This document shows, in pieces, positions 32,686-41,456 of a stretch of DNA of 64,000 bases. Positions within the stretch are counted from its first letter, which is position 1; each line of letters begins with the position of its first letter. The stretch comes from CALGKJ01 sp049322695 (GTDB lineage Bacteria; Bacillota; Clostridia; Lutisporales; Lutisporaceae): contig JBMORW010000039.1 in assembly GCA_049322695.1 (NCBI GenBank), forward strand, positions 1-64,000, read 5' to 3'. Made by a program: the position numbers and the translations under genes. Below the pieces are notes generated by a model. It did no database searches. It saw only the letters and a list, made by a program, of their open reading frames with translations, and had not been told where the DNA came from.

Positions 32686-33863
32686 CAGATACCCTCCCTT
32701 GCAGCACCGCTTTTTACGGCTGCCTTGCTTACAGCCTCTGCAACCTTTTTCTGAACAGCCTTATCAAAAGCCTTTGGTATGATGTAGTCCTCATGCAGGT
32801 CCTCTTTTGCTATAGAGTCTGCAATGGCATATGCAGCTGCTACCTTCATCTCCTCATTGATTTCCCTTGCTCTTACATCCAGTGCACCTCTGAAAATACC
32901 CGGGAATGCAAGTACATTGTTTACCTGGTTGGGAAAATCAGAACGTCCTGTTCCGATAATTCTTGCATTGGCGGACTTTGCTTCAGCAGGGAAAATTTCA
33001 GGTGTAGGATTTGCCATGGCAAATACTATGGAGTCCTTGTTCATAGTTTTTACCATATCTGTTGTAAGAGCACCCGGACCCGAAACTCCGATAAACACAT
33101 CAGCGCCTTTTATTACATCTGACAGGCTGCCTGATAAGTTATCCGGATTAGTTATCTCCGCAATTGACTGTTTTTCTTTGTCTGTGTAAGCTTCATTCCT
33201 GTTTAAAGCACCTTTTCTGTCACATAGTATTATATTTCTCACTCCGGATGATAAGAGCAGCCTGGTAACAGAATTGCCTGCAGCACCTGCGCCGTTTACA
33301 ACCACCTTTATATCCTCAAGATTTTTATCAACAAGCTTTATTGCATTCAGCAAACCTGCAAGTGTGACTATGGCAGTACCGTGCTGATCATCATGAAACA
33401 CCGGTATGTCCAGCTTTTCCTTCAGTCTTCTTTCTATTTCAAAGCACCTGGGAGCTGAAATATCCTCAAGATTGATACCTCCGAATGATGGGGCAATGTT
33501 TACTATGGTTGTGACTATTTCATCAATATCCTTTGTATTTATCAAAATTGGAAATGCATCCACATTACCAAAGCTTTTGAACAGAACTGCCTTTCCCTCC
33601 ATCACTGGCAGAGAAGCAAGTGCGCCTATATCCCCTAGCCCCAAAACTGCTGTACCGTCAGATATTACAGCTATAGTATTCCATTTTCTTGTATATGTAT
33701 ATGCCAGCTCAGGATTTTTCTGAATCTCTAAGCATGGCTGGGCCACACCTGGTGTATATGCAAGGCTCATATCCTGGGAGGTATTTACCTCAACTCTGGA
33801 TATCACTTCAAGCTTCCCCTTTTTCATCTCATGGAATTTAAGGGATTCATCGTATATTGACAA
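32685..33863 (-). CDS. NAD-dependent malic enzyme
   Basis: The 392-aa protein is a short bacterial malic enzyme that converts malate to pyruvate and CO2. It shows the N-terminal domain with SLAYTPGVAQPC near residue 35, the active-site region with GDIGALASLPVMEGK near 75-90, the divalent-metal segment FHDDQHGTAIV near 145, and an NAD domain with VVNGAGAAGNS near 175. The start is TTG with GGAGGA about 7 bases upstream, and a good promoter precedes it. It is the first gene of a probable operon with the Ldh2-type gene and perhaps the diguanylate cyclase. Confidence 0.94.
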   Translation of the reverse strand: MSIYDESLKFHEMKKGKLEVISRVEVNTSQDMSLAYTPGVAQPCLEIQKNPELAYTYTRKWNTIAVISDGTAVLGLGDIGALASLPVMEGKAVLFKSFGNVDAFPILINTKDIDEIVTTIVNIAPSFGGINLEDISAPRCFEIERRLKEKLDIPVFHDDQHGTAIVTLAGLLNAIKLVDKNLEDIKVVVNGAGAAGNSVTRLLLSSGVRNIILCDRKGALNRNEAYTDKEKQSIAEITNPDNLSGSLSDVIKGADVFIGVSGPGALTTDMVKTMNKDSIVFAMANPTPEIFPAEAKSANARIIGTGRSDFPNQVNNVLAFPGIFRGALDVRAREINEEMKVAAAYAIADSIAKEDLHEDYIIPKAFDKAVQKKVAEAVSKAAVKSGAAREGI

Positions 33864-33897
33864 ATCTATTCCTCCTTAAAAATCGTTTCTTAATAAA

Positions 33898-33926
33898 AGT
33901 ATAAACTTACGAATCTATTGTTTCAA
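33898..33926 (-). promoter_or_regulatory. Promoter of the malic enzyme operon
   Basis: On the minus strand TTGAAA (33926-33921) and TATACT (33903-33898) are 17 bp apart, about 35 bp before the TTG start. Confidence 0.68.
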
Positions 33927-34097
33927 CTATATATAAGAGGGTGGTATCTATAATTTTTTTACATAATGCGAACCTTTTTTGAGAATGCTTCGTTATAATA
34001 ATGTAAAAATTAACTAGCCTGTAGTAATTATCATGATCCTGCAATAATAGGGAGAGCTTACAAACATTGCAGGAGAAGAAAACAATGGAGGATAGAG

Positions 34098-34823
34098 ATG
34101 ATAGAAATCAAAAATGTGAGTAAAAGCTATAATGAAAGGGTAAAAGCGGTGGATAATCTTGAGATAACTATTCCGGACGGAGAGATTATCGGCTTTCTGG
34201 GACCTAACGGAGCTGGCAAAACGACAACTATTAAGATGGTAACAGGCATACTTAATCCGGATGAAGGCAGCATCAAAATAAATGGAATAGACATAAAGGA
34301 AAATCCTCTTGAAGCTAAAAGACAATTTGGGTTTGTACCTGATAATCCGGACATGTTTCTAAGATTAAAGGGAATTGAGTATTTGAATTTTATGGCAGAT
34401 ATATATGGAGTTGATTCAGATACAAGGAAAAAAAGAATAGAGGAGCTTTCCTCCAGATTTGAGATGACAGATGTGCTGACAGACCAGATACACAGCTACT
34501 CACATGGTATGAGACAGAAAATTGTCATAATGGGTGTGCTGGTACACAGTCCTAATGTGTGGATACTCGATGAGCCTATGACAGGACTTGACCCCAAGTC
34601 ATCCTTCATTCTTAAGGAAATGATGAAGGAGCATGCACAGAGAGGAAAAACAGTATTTTTCTCAACACATGTATTGGAGGTAGCAGAAAAAATCTGTGAC
34701 AGGATAGCAATTATCAATAAAGGTAAGATACTGTTCTACGGTACAGTGGATGAGATGCGGGCTAACCAGAAAACAGATGAATCACTTGAAAAAATGTTCT
34801 TGGAGATGACTGAAAATGAGTAA
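34098..34823 (+). CDS. ABC transporter ATP-binding protein
   Basis: The 241-aa ATPase has Walker A GPNGAGKTT near residue 35, the signature YSHGMRQK near 133, Walker B VWILDEPMTGLD near 155 and the switch His in FFSTHV near 190. It is of the single-domain exporter type found with ABC-2-like permeases (YxlF/NatA group). GGAGGA precedes ATG. Its end overlaps the permease start by 8 bp, so both subunits are coupled. Confidence 0.94.
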   Translation: MIEIKNVSKSYNERVKAVDNLEITIPDGEIIGFLGPNGAGKTTTIKMVTGILNPDEGSIKINGIDIKENPLEAKRQFGFVPDNPDMFLRLKGIEYLNFMADIYGVDSDTRKKRIEELSSRFEMTDVLTDQIHSYSHGMRQKIVIMGVLVHSPNVWILDEPMTGLDPKSSFILKEMMKEHAQRGKTVFFSTHVLEVAEKICDRIAIINKGKILFYGTVDEMRANQKTDESLEKMFLEMTENE

Positions 34824-36489
34824 TTATTTTAGATTAACAAAAATACTTCTCATAAACGGGCTGAAAAGCTCGATGAATAAGAAAATTGGGAAAAAGAAAT
34901 CCATAGGTAAGGGTATACTGTATGCTGTTGCAGCCCTTGGATTGCTGCCATTGTTTGTAATGTTTTTTACAATGTCAAATATATTGTACGATATTCTTGC
35001 AGGAGTGGGGCAGCAGGGATTGGTACTTGTGTTTGGCTTCTGGGCAACATCCATGGTAATATTCTTTTTTGGTTTTTTCTATGTTATAAACGTATTCTAT
35101 TTTTCAAATGATATCGAAAACCTGCTGCCTTTACCTTTAAGACCTTCTGAGATCCTGGGTGCAAAGTTTACTGTAGCCCTTATATATGAATACATTACAG
35201 AGTTGTTTTTTCTGCTGCCGATACTTATATCCTTCGGATATAAGCAAGGCTTCAGCCTGCCGTTTGCAATATATGCAGTGCTGATATTCTTGACGCTTCC
35301 CATAATACCACTTATTTATGCCTCTATAGTAAATATGGTTATTATGAGATTCACAAATATCGGAAAAAATAAGGATCTTCTAAAAACTGCCGGAGGAATA
35401 CTTGCAGTATTTCTTGGTATAGGGATAAATATTATAATTCAAAGAACTATAGGAAGAAATATTGACCCTGAAAAAATACAGGAAATGTTTATGGCAGGCA
35501 ATAACTCGTTGATGTCAATATCAAACAGTATTTTTCCAAGTAATAAGTATGCTGCATTATCCATTGCCAATTCTCTGACTATTGACGGTCTGATTAACTT
35601 TGCATTCTATATGGCATTTACAGCAGTATTTATAGTCATGTTTGTTATGCTGGGAGAACTGCTTTATTTCAAAGGTGTGCTTGGAGTATCTGAAGTATCC
35701 TCCAAAAGAAAGAAATTAACCACCAGGGACTTTGACAAAACAATTGTAGAAAGTCCCATAATAAAATCCTATGCATTTAAGGAGCTGAAGCTGTTAGTAA
35801 GAACACCTATATTTTTTACGAACTGTATCATGATGAATTTTATATGGCCTGTGTTTTTTATTATTCCTTTCTTGGCTGGTAAAGAGGACATAAACATGTT
35901 GAGCAGCTTGTTCTCCGGAATAAGGAATACTGAATTTGGAGGAATAGTAATAGCTGCAGCCTTTGGATTAAGCATATTTATATCAACCTCAAATCTGATT
36001 GCTCCTACCTCTATTTCCAGAGAAGGACAGAATATTTACTTCAGTAAGTATATACCTGTGAGTTATAAGGATCAAATATGGGGAAAGCTGCTGTCATCAT
36101 TGATTGTGGGTATCTCTGGTACTGCAGGAATGTTTGTTATAGTAGCAGTTTTTATAGGAATACCTGTTCATATTTTGATAATGTGCATATTAGTAAGTGT
36201 ACTTGCAGTATTGTTCACTTCGCTTGTAGGAATTTTAATTGATATAAAGAGTCCAAAGCTGGATTGGGATAATGAGCAGAAGGCAGTAAAGCAGAATATG
36301 AATGGCGTGGTAAGCATGCTTTTATGTTTTATAATAGGAGCTATTAGTGTTGTACCTTTGATTATATTGAGACTGAATCCATTCATGACTTTTATAGCAA
36401 TAATGTGTGTTTACGGCTTGGTGAATCTGCTTTTGTACAATATATTGATGAAATTTGGTATAAAAGCATTTAATGAAATAGAAGCGTAA
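34816..36489 (+). CDS. ABC transporter permease (ABC-2-like exporter)
   Basis: The 557-aa membrane protein has about 12 predicted helices and a cytosolic loop near residue 290-320 rich in Lys/Arg (SSKRKKLTTRDFDK). It resembles large clostridial permeases paired with a single ATPase. The 12-helix size suggests two fused six-helix ABC-2 halves. It overlaps the ATPase gene. Substrate is unknown; lipid, peptide or drug export is possible. A terminator follows. Confidence 0.85.
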   Translation: MSNYFRLTKILLINGLKSSMNKKIGKKKSIGKGILYAVAALGLLPLFVMFFTMSNILYDILAGVGQQGLVLVFGFWATSMVIFFFGFFYVINVFYFSNDIENLLPLPLRPSEILGAKFTVALIYEYITELFFLLPILISFGYKQGFSLPFAIYAVLIFLTLPIIPLIYASIVNMVIMRFTNIGKNKDLLKTAGGILAVFLGIGINIIIQRTIGRNIDPEKIQEMFMAGNNSLMSISNSIFPSNKYAALSIANSLTIDGLINFAFYMAFTAVFIVMFVMLGELLYFKGVLGVSEVSSKRKKLTTRDFDKTIVESPIIKSYAFKELKLLVRTPIFFTNCIMMNFIWPVFFIIPFLAGKEDINMLSSLFSGIRNTEFGGIVIAAAFGLSIFISTSNLIAPTSISREGQNIYFSKYIPVSYKDQIWGKLLSSLIVGISGTAGMFVIVAVFIGIPVHILIMCILVSVLAVLFTSLVGILIDIKSPKLDWDNEQKAVKQNMNGVVSMLLCFIIGAISVVPLIILRLNPFMTFIAIMCVYGLVNLLLYNILMKFGIKAFNEIEA

Positions 36490-36512
36490 AAAAAGCCCGG
36501 GCATCCCGGGCT
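36488..36512. terminator. Terminator between ABC permease and aldo/keto reductase genes
   Basis: AGCCCGGG (36494-36501) pairs with CCCGGGCT (36505-36512) with a CAT loop. The T-run is strong on the minus strand (seven Ts) and weak on the plus strand. Confidence 0.85.
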
Positions 36513-36519
36513 CTTTACA

Positions 36520-37650
36520 TTATTGGCTTAAAAGCTCATTTGCTTCCTTGAGAAGCTTCATTATAGGCAGCTTTTGAGGACAGGTCTCCTCGCATTTGCC
36601 GCACTCTATGCAGGCTGCGGCATTATTCTTGTTTTTGAAGCTGTTATAGCCTTTCCTGGCACTTTCATATCTGTTGAATGCAACAGCATCATTGTAATAG
36701 TAGAAACAAGCAAATATATGAACATTGCTCGGACAGCCTGCCAGACAATATCCGCATTCCGTGCATTTGACCTTTATTCTTTCTTTGAAAACCTCACGCA
36801 CCTTCTGAACAAGTGACAGTTCTTTAGGGGTCAGGGATCCTGGCTCACAGGAGTCTGATACGACAATGTTCTCCATGACCTGCTCCAAAGTACTCATTCC
36901 ACTTAGCACTAAAGAGACTTCAGGAAGATCATATACCCATCTTAAAGCCCATTCTGCAGGGGATCTTTTTATGTCAGCCTGATTCCATATATGCTTCACA
37001 TCTTCCGGAGGCTCACCTGCCAGCTTACCTCCCAGAAGAGGCTCCATAACTACAACTCCAATGCCTTTTGAGGCAGCATACTTGATTTCCTCCAGCCAGG
37101 CAGGATCCTCCATATAGTTGATCTGCAGCTGACACATGCTCCAATCATAAGCATCCAGTATAGTTCTGAAAAAACTGATGTCTTCATGATAGGAGAAACC
37201 GGCATGCTTTATGAGTCCGCTGCTTTTTGCATCGTCAAGAAAGCTTAAAACATCATGCCTTAGAACAGTATCCCATCTTTCTTTGTTAAGGGCATGTACA
37301 AGATAAAAATCTACATGATTTGTATCAAGCTTATCCAGCTGTTCCCTCAGATATTTTTCGCAGTCCGCCTTACTTTGTACAGACCATATAGGCAGCTTTG
37401 TAGCCAGCTTAACCCTTTCTCTATATCCGTCCTTCAAGACTCTGCCTAAAAAGGCTTCACTGTTACCTCCATGATAAGGATATGCCGTATCGATGTAGTT
37501 CACTCCATTATCTATAGCATATCTGACCAGCTTGGCTGCTTCCGGCTCATCTATTTTGGAAGCGTCACCGTTAATTACAGGCAGTCTCATGCACCCGAAT
37601 CCCAGTATGGAGGCATCATAATCCAGACTGCCGAATTTTCTGTATTTCAT
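36520..37650 (-). CDS. Aldo/keto reductase with C-terminal 2[4Fe-4S] ferredoxin domain
   Basis: The 376-aa protein has an aldo/keto reductase barrel (about 1-275) with catalytic Asp and Tyr in NYIDTAYPYHGG near residues 50-60, Lys in KLATKLP near 85 and His in VHAL near 120. The C-terminus (about 285-370) has two cluster motifs: CTECGYCLAGCP and CIECGKCEETCP. This family is common in Clostridia and presumably couples ferredoxin or NAD(P)H to carbonyl reduction; the substrate is unknown. AAGGGGG precedes ATG. It is transcribed alone from the promoter at 37699-37728. Confidence 0.92.
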   Translation of the reverse strand: MKYRKFGSLDYDASILGFGCMRLPVINGDASKIDEPEAAKLVRYAIDNGVNYIDTAYPYHGGNSEAFLGRVLKDGYRERVKLATKLPIWSVQSKADCEKYLREQLDKLDTNHVDFYLVHALNKERWDTVLRHDVLSFLDDAKSSGLIKHAGFSYHEDISFFRTILDAYDWSMCQLQINYMEDPAWLEEIKYAASKGIGVVVMEPLLGGKLAGEPPEDVKHIWNQADIKRSPAEWALRWVYDLPEVSLVLSGMSTLEQVMENIVVSDSCEPGSLTPKELSLVQKVREVFKERIKVKCTECGYCLAGCPSNVHIFACFYYYNDAVAFNRYESARKGYNSFKNKNNAAACIECGKCEETCPQKLPIMKLLKEANELLSQ

Positions 37651-37698
37651 TTTCTAACCCCCTTAAAATAAAACTAAACAACTAAACAGTATATAAAT

Positions 37699-37728
37699 AT
37701 TATACACTCTAATGATATCAGCCTGCAA
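37699..37728 (-). promoter_or_regulatory. Promoter of the aldo/keto reductase gene
   Basis: On the minus strand TTGCAG (37728-37723) and TATAAT (37704-37699) are 18 bp apart, about 50 bp before the start codon. Confidence 0.5.
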
Positions 37729-38035
37729 ACAGCTGAAAATGTATAACAATGAACGATGCAAGCTGCGGCATTGAACATTTATTGCGGATATTTATATTTT
37801 AATATAATCATTTCTGAACAATTAATATGTCTATTTAAGTATGTCATGTGTTATGCGGCATAAAAATTACTTTTTCAAGGAACATAAAGGATGATATGAG
37901 AATAAAACACTAAATTCTACATGATATGACACGTTTATAGCATCATCGACATCAAAAACAAGTGTATTATCAGCAGATGACGATTTCAAGCTATTTGCTA
38001 GGGAAAAAAATGTAATTATGTGGAAAAAACATTTG
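37729..38035. other. Intergenic region without recognised genes
   Basis: This AT-rich stretch of about 300 bp between divergent genes shows no ORF, RNA fold or repeat that I can support. It contains short motifs such as ATGTCATG/CATGATATGACA but no consistent palindrome. Confidence 0.5.
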
Positions 38036-38064
38036 TTGTGGTTTTCTCAACTTTAAAATATAAT
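38036..38064 (+). promoter_or_regulatory. Promoter of the 67-aa gene
   Basis: TTGTGG (38036-38041) and TATAAT (38059-38064) are 17 bp apart, about 57 bp upstream of the start codon. Confidence 0.5.
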
Positions 38065-38120
38065 AATATCAGCCGAAAATTATGAAAATATATTTTAGGA
38101 GTTTATGGAGTGTTAATATT

Positions 38121-38324
38121 ATGGATACAGGATTTCCATTGAGGAAAAGAATAGAAAAGCAGTTTGGAAAGATTCCGGATGAACTGTTTTATGAAGCTTT
38201 GGAAGTAACCAGAAGCGATGTCAGGGCTAATTTCTCAAAGTTTGGCAAAAGAGCTGACTTCAACTATGTATATTTTGTAACGTCCTGTTATCTGAGGATA
38301 GTTATGGGAAATGAATCTCAATAA
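38121..38324 (+). CDS. Small protein of unknown function (67 aa)
   Basis: The product is charged and soluble (FPLRKRIEKQFGKIPDELFYEALE then RADFNYVYFVTSCYLRIVMG at the end) and probably helical. ATG at 38121 is favoured because TGGAG lies upstream, while the in-frame ATG at 38082 has no site. It has its own promoter and a strong terminator, which supports it being expressed. I recognise no family. Confidence 0.6.
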   Translation: MDTGFPLRKRIEKQFGKIPDELFYEALEVTRSDVRANFSKFGKRADFNYVYFVTSCYLRIVMGNESQ

Positions 38325-38335
38325 TAAGCTTCTGT

Positions 38336-38374
38336 AAAAGGAGTTGTCAGGTATTGACAACTCCTTTTATTTTA
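38336..38374. terminator. Bidirectional terminator
   Basis: A 14-bp stem (38336-38349 with 38355-38368) with T-rich tails on both strands separates the 67-aa gene from the convergent LysM gene. Confidence 0.92.
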
Positions 38375-39743
38375 TACCGGCTGCAATTTTGATTTGCTCT
38401 TGATGAGACTGATCTATAAGACCGTCAGAATGCCTTGTGCTGTTTAAGAAATGCAAGTCAAAGTGCCCGTCAAATGCGTTATCCGTGATGTATTCAATAT
38501 TATGAGGCATTGAAGACATAGAAGCAGCTATTCTTCTGCCGTCTACGGCAACAATAACAGCTCTGGCTTTCCAAGAATAGCTGCCGCCCCAGATATCCTT
38601 TATTATGGCTGAGTCGACTGCAGTAAGGGGTTCACAATCTGCATGGTTGGCACCTATTGTTCTTTTAATGTAGAAGCTTCTACCGGTTACAAAGTCAGTA
38701 ATTCTCATCTCTTTGTTTATTGGGACTACATACTGGGCTTCTGTCCACCAATCAAGGTTTTCTCCATACATTGATCCTGGTGTAGGCTTTACTGGTATGT
38801 AGTGAACAGGAATCCTAAGCACCTGGCCTATTTGGAGTGAGCTGTTCATTGTGAGGTTGTTGACCTGCAGCAGCTCAGCCATGGGTATGCCAAATTTAAT
38901 ACTTACAGACCAGGCGTTATCTCCTGAGACCACAGTATAATCCTTGTATGTAACAATAGGTTTTTGCAGTGCCGCGGTTGGAATTTTCAAAGTCTGGCCT
39001 GTATGAATAGTATCGCCGGTTAAGTTGTTAAGTGTTTTTATATTGTCTACAGTAGTATTAAATCTCCTGGAAATCAGCCATAGTGTATCACCAGCAGCGA
39101 CTGTATAATTTACAACACCGGGTGCAGGCGGAACAGCAGCAGCATCAGGTAATTTCAGGATCTGACCAATATTTATGACATCAGTTGTAAGATTATTTAG
39201 CTTTTTTAATTGATCTACGGTGGTGTTAAAGCGTTTGGCTATGATATACAGAGAATCGCCCTGCACTACCTTGTAGGTTGCAGCAACCGGTTGAGTAACA
39301 CTCTGAGCAGGTATTACCAGCTTTTCTCCAATATAGAGAGTATCTGAGGACAAATTATTAGCAGCTCTAATGGAATCCATGCTAATATTGAACTTCCTGG
39401 ATATGCTCCATATACTGTCACCTGACTGTACAGTATAAATAGTCTGGCTTGTTTGCTGTGCTGTATAGCTTGTATTAAGCTCTGCAGCTGTAAGTTGAGC
39501 TGGCCCGAGACTTATTGTCGCTACAACCATTGTGCCAAGCATGAGCTTTACAGTAGTAACCTTAATACCCGACAGATTTTCCTTTATATATTTGTTTATG
39601 CTGTCTGTGAGATTCCTGCTTTCCTCAGGATCTTGGAAATTCTGTTCCTTTGCAAACTCGCTAAGTATAGGATCCAAATAAAGCAGAAGAATTGTTTCGC
39701 CATTTACGTTTTCAATTCTATATCGTTCAAACCTTATGTTCAT
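38367..39743 (-). CDS. LysM-repeat protein, likely membrane-anchored
   Basis: The 458-aa protein begins with about 65 polar residues, then a hydrophobic stretch (about 68-90), so it may be anchored with a cytosolic head. It next has four LysM domains (about 100-140, 155-200, 212-256 and 268-312), each with the (Y/K)-x-V-x-x-GD(S/T/N) start. The C-terminal about 140 residues (starting YGENLDWW) form a domain often joined to LysM in Clostridia, with conserved-looking HADCEP and HFDLHFLNSTRH segments. It should bind peptidoglycan. ATG at 39743 is chosen for GAGGAG 8 bases upstream. Confidence 0.85.
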   Translation of the reverse strand: MNIRFERYRIENVNGETILLLYLDPILSEFAKEQNFQDPEESRNLTDSINKYIKENLSGIKVTTVKLMLGTMVVATISLGPAQLTAAELNTSYTAQQTSQTIYTVQSGDSIWSISRKFNISMDSIRAANNLSSDTLYIGEKLVIPAQSVTQPVAATYKVVQGDSLYIIAKRFNTTVDQLKKLNNLTTDVINIGQILKLPDAAAVPPAPGVVNYTVAAGDTLWLISRRFNTTVDNIKTLNNLTGDTIHTGQTLKIPTAALQKPIVTYKDYTVVSGDNAWSVSIKFGIPMAELLQVNNLTMNSSLQIGQVLRIPVHYIPVKPTPGSMYGENLDWWTEAQYVVPINKEMRITDFVTGRSFYIKRTIGANHADCEPLTAVDSAIIKDIWGGSYSWKARAVIVAVDGRRIAASMSSMPHNIEYITDNAFDGHFDLHFLNSTRHSDGLIDQSHQEQIKIAAGIK

Positions 39744-39875
39744 GCATATTCTCCTCATTTGTAATATTTATATAGCTGTTTATACTTTTATTGTTAGTTA
39801 AATGAGAAAAAATATGAATGAGCATGCAAAAATACCTAAGCTGTATAATGTAAACTTATTGCTTACTCTTCAGAT

Positions 39876-39910
39876 TGAAAAAGGTGTATTTGCATAGGCA
39901 AACACACCTT
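39876..39910 (-). terminator. Intrinsic terminator of hisC
   Basis: A 13-bp stem with one mismatch (39881-39893 with 39898-39910) is followed on the minus strand by five Ts. Confidence 0.8.
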
Positions 39911-39923
39911 AACATCTTAAATA

Positions 39924-41018
39924 TTATTTATTCATAACCTCTTTAAGGCATTTTATGAAGAACCTGTTCTCCTCCATTGTACCTATGCTTACCCTGAGCC
40001 AGGTTTCAGGATTGAAACCTCCCTGCGGTCTTATTATGACTCCCTTTCTCAGCAGACTGTTGAATACCTGCTCAGAATCCATTTGTGAATTGAATATTAT
40101 ATGGTTAGCTTCTGTTTTTGCATATTCAATACCCATTTTGTCAAACTCATCATATATATAGTGCTTGCCCTCGGTATTGTTATCAACAACCTTTTTCAGG
40201 AATTCTTCGTCGTTGATGGCAGCAATGGCAGCTGCTTGAGTTATCAGGGTCACATTAAACGGATTTCTTACTCTGTTAATTAAAGAAAGAAGCTCTGCAT
40301 CACCTATTGTAAAACCTATACGAAGCCCGGCCAGACCATATGCCTTTGACAGAGTTTTCATTACCAGCATGTTCTTGTATTTCTTAAGATAGCTGAGACT
40401 ATCCTTAGGATAGTTTTCATCAGTAGCAAACTCACAATATGCTTCATCATAAACAACAAGCGTTGTGGATGGTATAACTTCTAGCAGCTCTTCAAGCTCT
40501 TTTTTTGTGAACATAGTACCTGTCGGGTTATTCGGATTGCACAGCCATACTAGTTTTGTATCAGGAGTTACAGCCTTTTTGAAGCCTTCAATATCATATG
40601 AAAGATTTTTTATGGGTATTTTGACTATATTCGCACCCATCATCTGAGAGGTTATATAGTATCGAGGGAAGGTAATATCAGCCATTATAACCTTATCATT
40701 TTTTTCAATAAAGGTTTTTGCTATCAAATCCACCATTTCATCAGAGCCGCATGTAGGCAGCACCATATCGGAAGAAACATAGTATTTTTCTGCAATAGCT
40801 TTTTTTAGCAAAGTTGCATTTCCGTCTGGATACAGGTTTACGTCATCCAATGCCTTTAATACTGCTTCTTTTACCTTAGGTGAAAAACCAAATGGATTTT
40901 CATTGGAAGCCAGCTTGACAACATGCTCCAAGCCAAGCTCTCTTTTAACGTCATCAATAGGTTTTCCGGGTCGATATACAGGTATGCCATCCAATTCTTT
41001 CCTATAACCAATATTCAT
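39924..41018 (-). CDS. hisC: Histidinol-phosphate aminotransferase
   Basis: The 364-aa class I/II PLP aminotransferase transfers an amino group from glutamate to imidazole-acetol phosphate. It shows KLASNENPFG near residue 35, CNPNNPTG near 155, YDEAYCEF near 190 and the PLP lysine in TLSKAYGLAGLRIGF near 220. It is outside any his operon, so it could also serve phenylalanine/tyrosine synthesis, as many orphan HisC enzymes do. AAGGGGG precedes ATG. It appears monocistronic. Confidence 0.92.
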   Translation of the reverse strand: MNIGYRKELDGIPVYRPGKPIDDVKRELGLEHVVKLASNENPFGFSPKVKEAVLKALDDVNLYPDGNATLLKKAIAEKYYVSSDMVLPTCGSDEMVDLIAKTFIEKNDKVIMADITFPRYYITSQMMGANIVKIPIKNLSYDIEGFKKAVTPDTKLVWLCNPNNPTGTMFTKKELEELLEVIPSTTLVVYDEAYCEFATDENYPKDSLSYLKKYKNMLVMKTLSKAYGLAGLRIGFTIGDAELLSLINRVRNPFNVTLITQAAAIAAINDEEFLKKVVDNNTEGKHYIYDEFDKMGIEYAKTEANHIIFNSQMDSEQVFNSLLRKGVIIRPQGGFNPETWLRVSIGTMEENRFFIKCLKEVMNK

Positions 41019-41190
41019 GAACTTGCCCCCTTATTTTAATTACATAATAATTCTACATTATAAAAAAATATGCAGTCAACTTTTTTTGGAATAAATCAAA
41101 AAAAATTGCAAAATCCGCATATGATTATTTCAATGGACAATACTTTTTCCATAATATTATATTGTGTGCAAATGAATATATAATAAACTC

Positions 41191-41219
41191 TTTACAAATA
41201 TTTTACATAAAGATAAAAT
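41191..41219 (+). promoter_or_regulatory. Candidate promoter of the EF-G-like gene (upstream)
   Basis: TTTACA (41191-41196) and TAAAAT (41214-41219) with a 17-bp spacer. It would give a leader of about 230 nt. Confidence 0.5.
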
Positions 41220-41332
41220 AAATAATACAGCGTATATTTGCATAATAAGGCGAATTGTATCCTGACGGTAGGCATGTCATATTCCTAAAAAAGACATGTT
41301 CTTATACCCTGATCAAATAGACATGAGAATAC

Positions 41333-41360
41333 TTGATAAATTGAATATTTATTATAGTAT
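41333..41360 (+). promoter_or_regulatory. Candidate promoter of the EF-G-like gene (proximal)
   Basis: TTGATA (41333-41338) and TAGTAT (41355-41360) with a 16-bp spacer, about 97 bp before the start codon. Confidence 0.4.
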
Positions 41361-41456
41361 TCACAACTTTTGATGAACACAGGTATAAATGTTTTTTATG
41401 ACATGATTAATATTAGCTTACTTAGGAAAGAATAAACACAAAAAGGGGGAATTCTT

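Larger units (their letters stand above)
41019..41456. other. Intergenic region upstream of the EF-G-like gene
   Basis: This 438-bp AT-rich region separates divergent hisC and the EF-G-like gene. It has two plausible plus-strand promoters (41191-41219 and 41333-41360) and several GACATG/CATGTC words between 41273 and 41397. No ORF with a ribosome binding site and no clear RNA structure were seen. Confidence 0.6.

Noticed and set aside
32029..32754. A 241-codon open frame on the plus strand across the Ldh2 gene
   Set aside because: No ribosome binding site, Cys/His/Tyr-rich composition typical of reverse-complement shadow, and it overlaps two firm genes.
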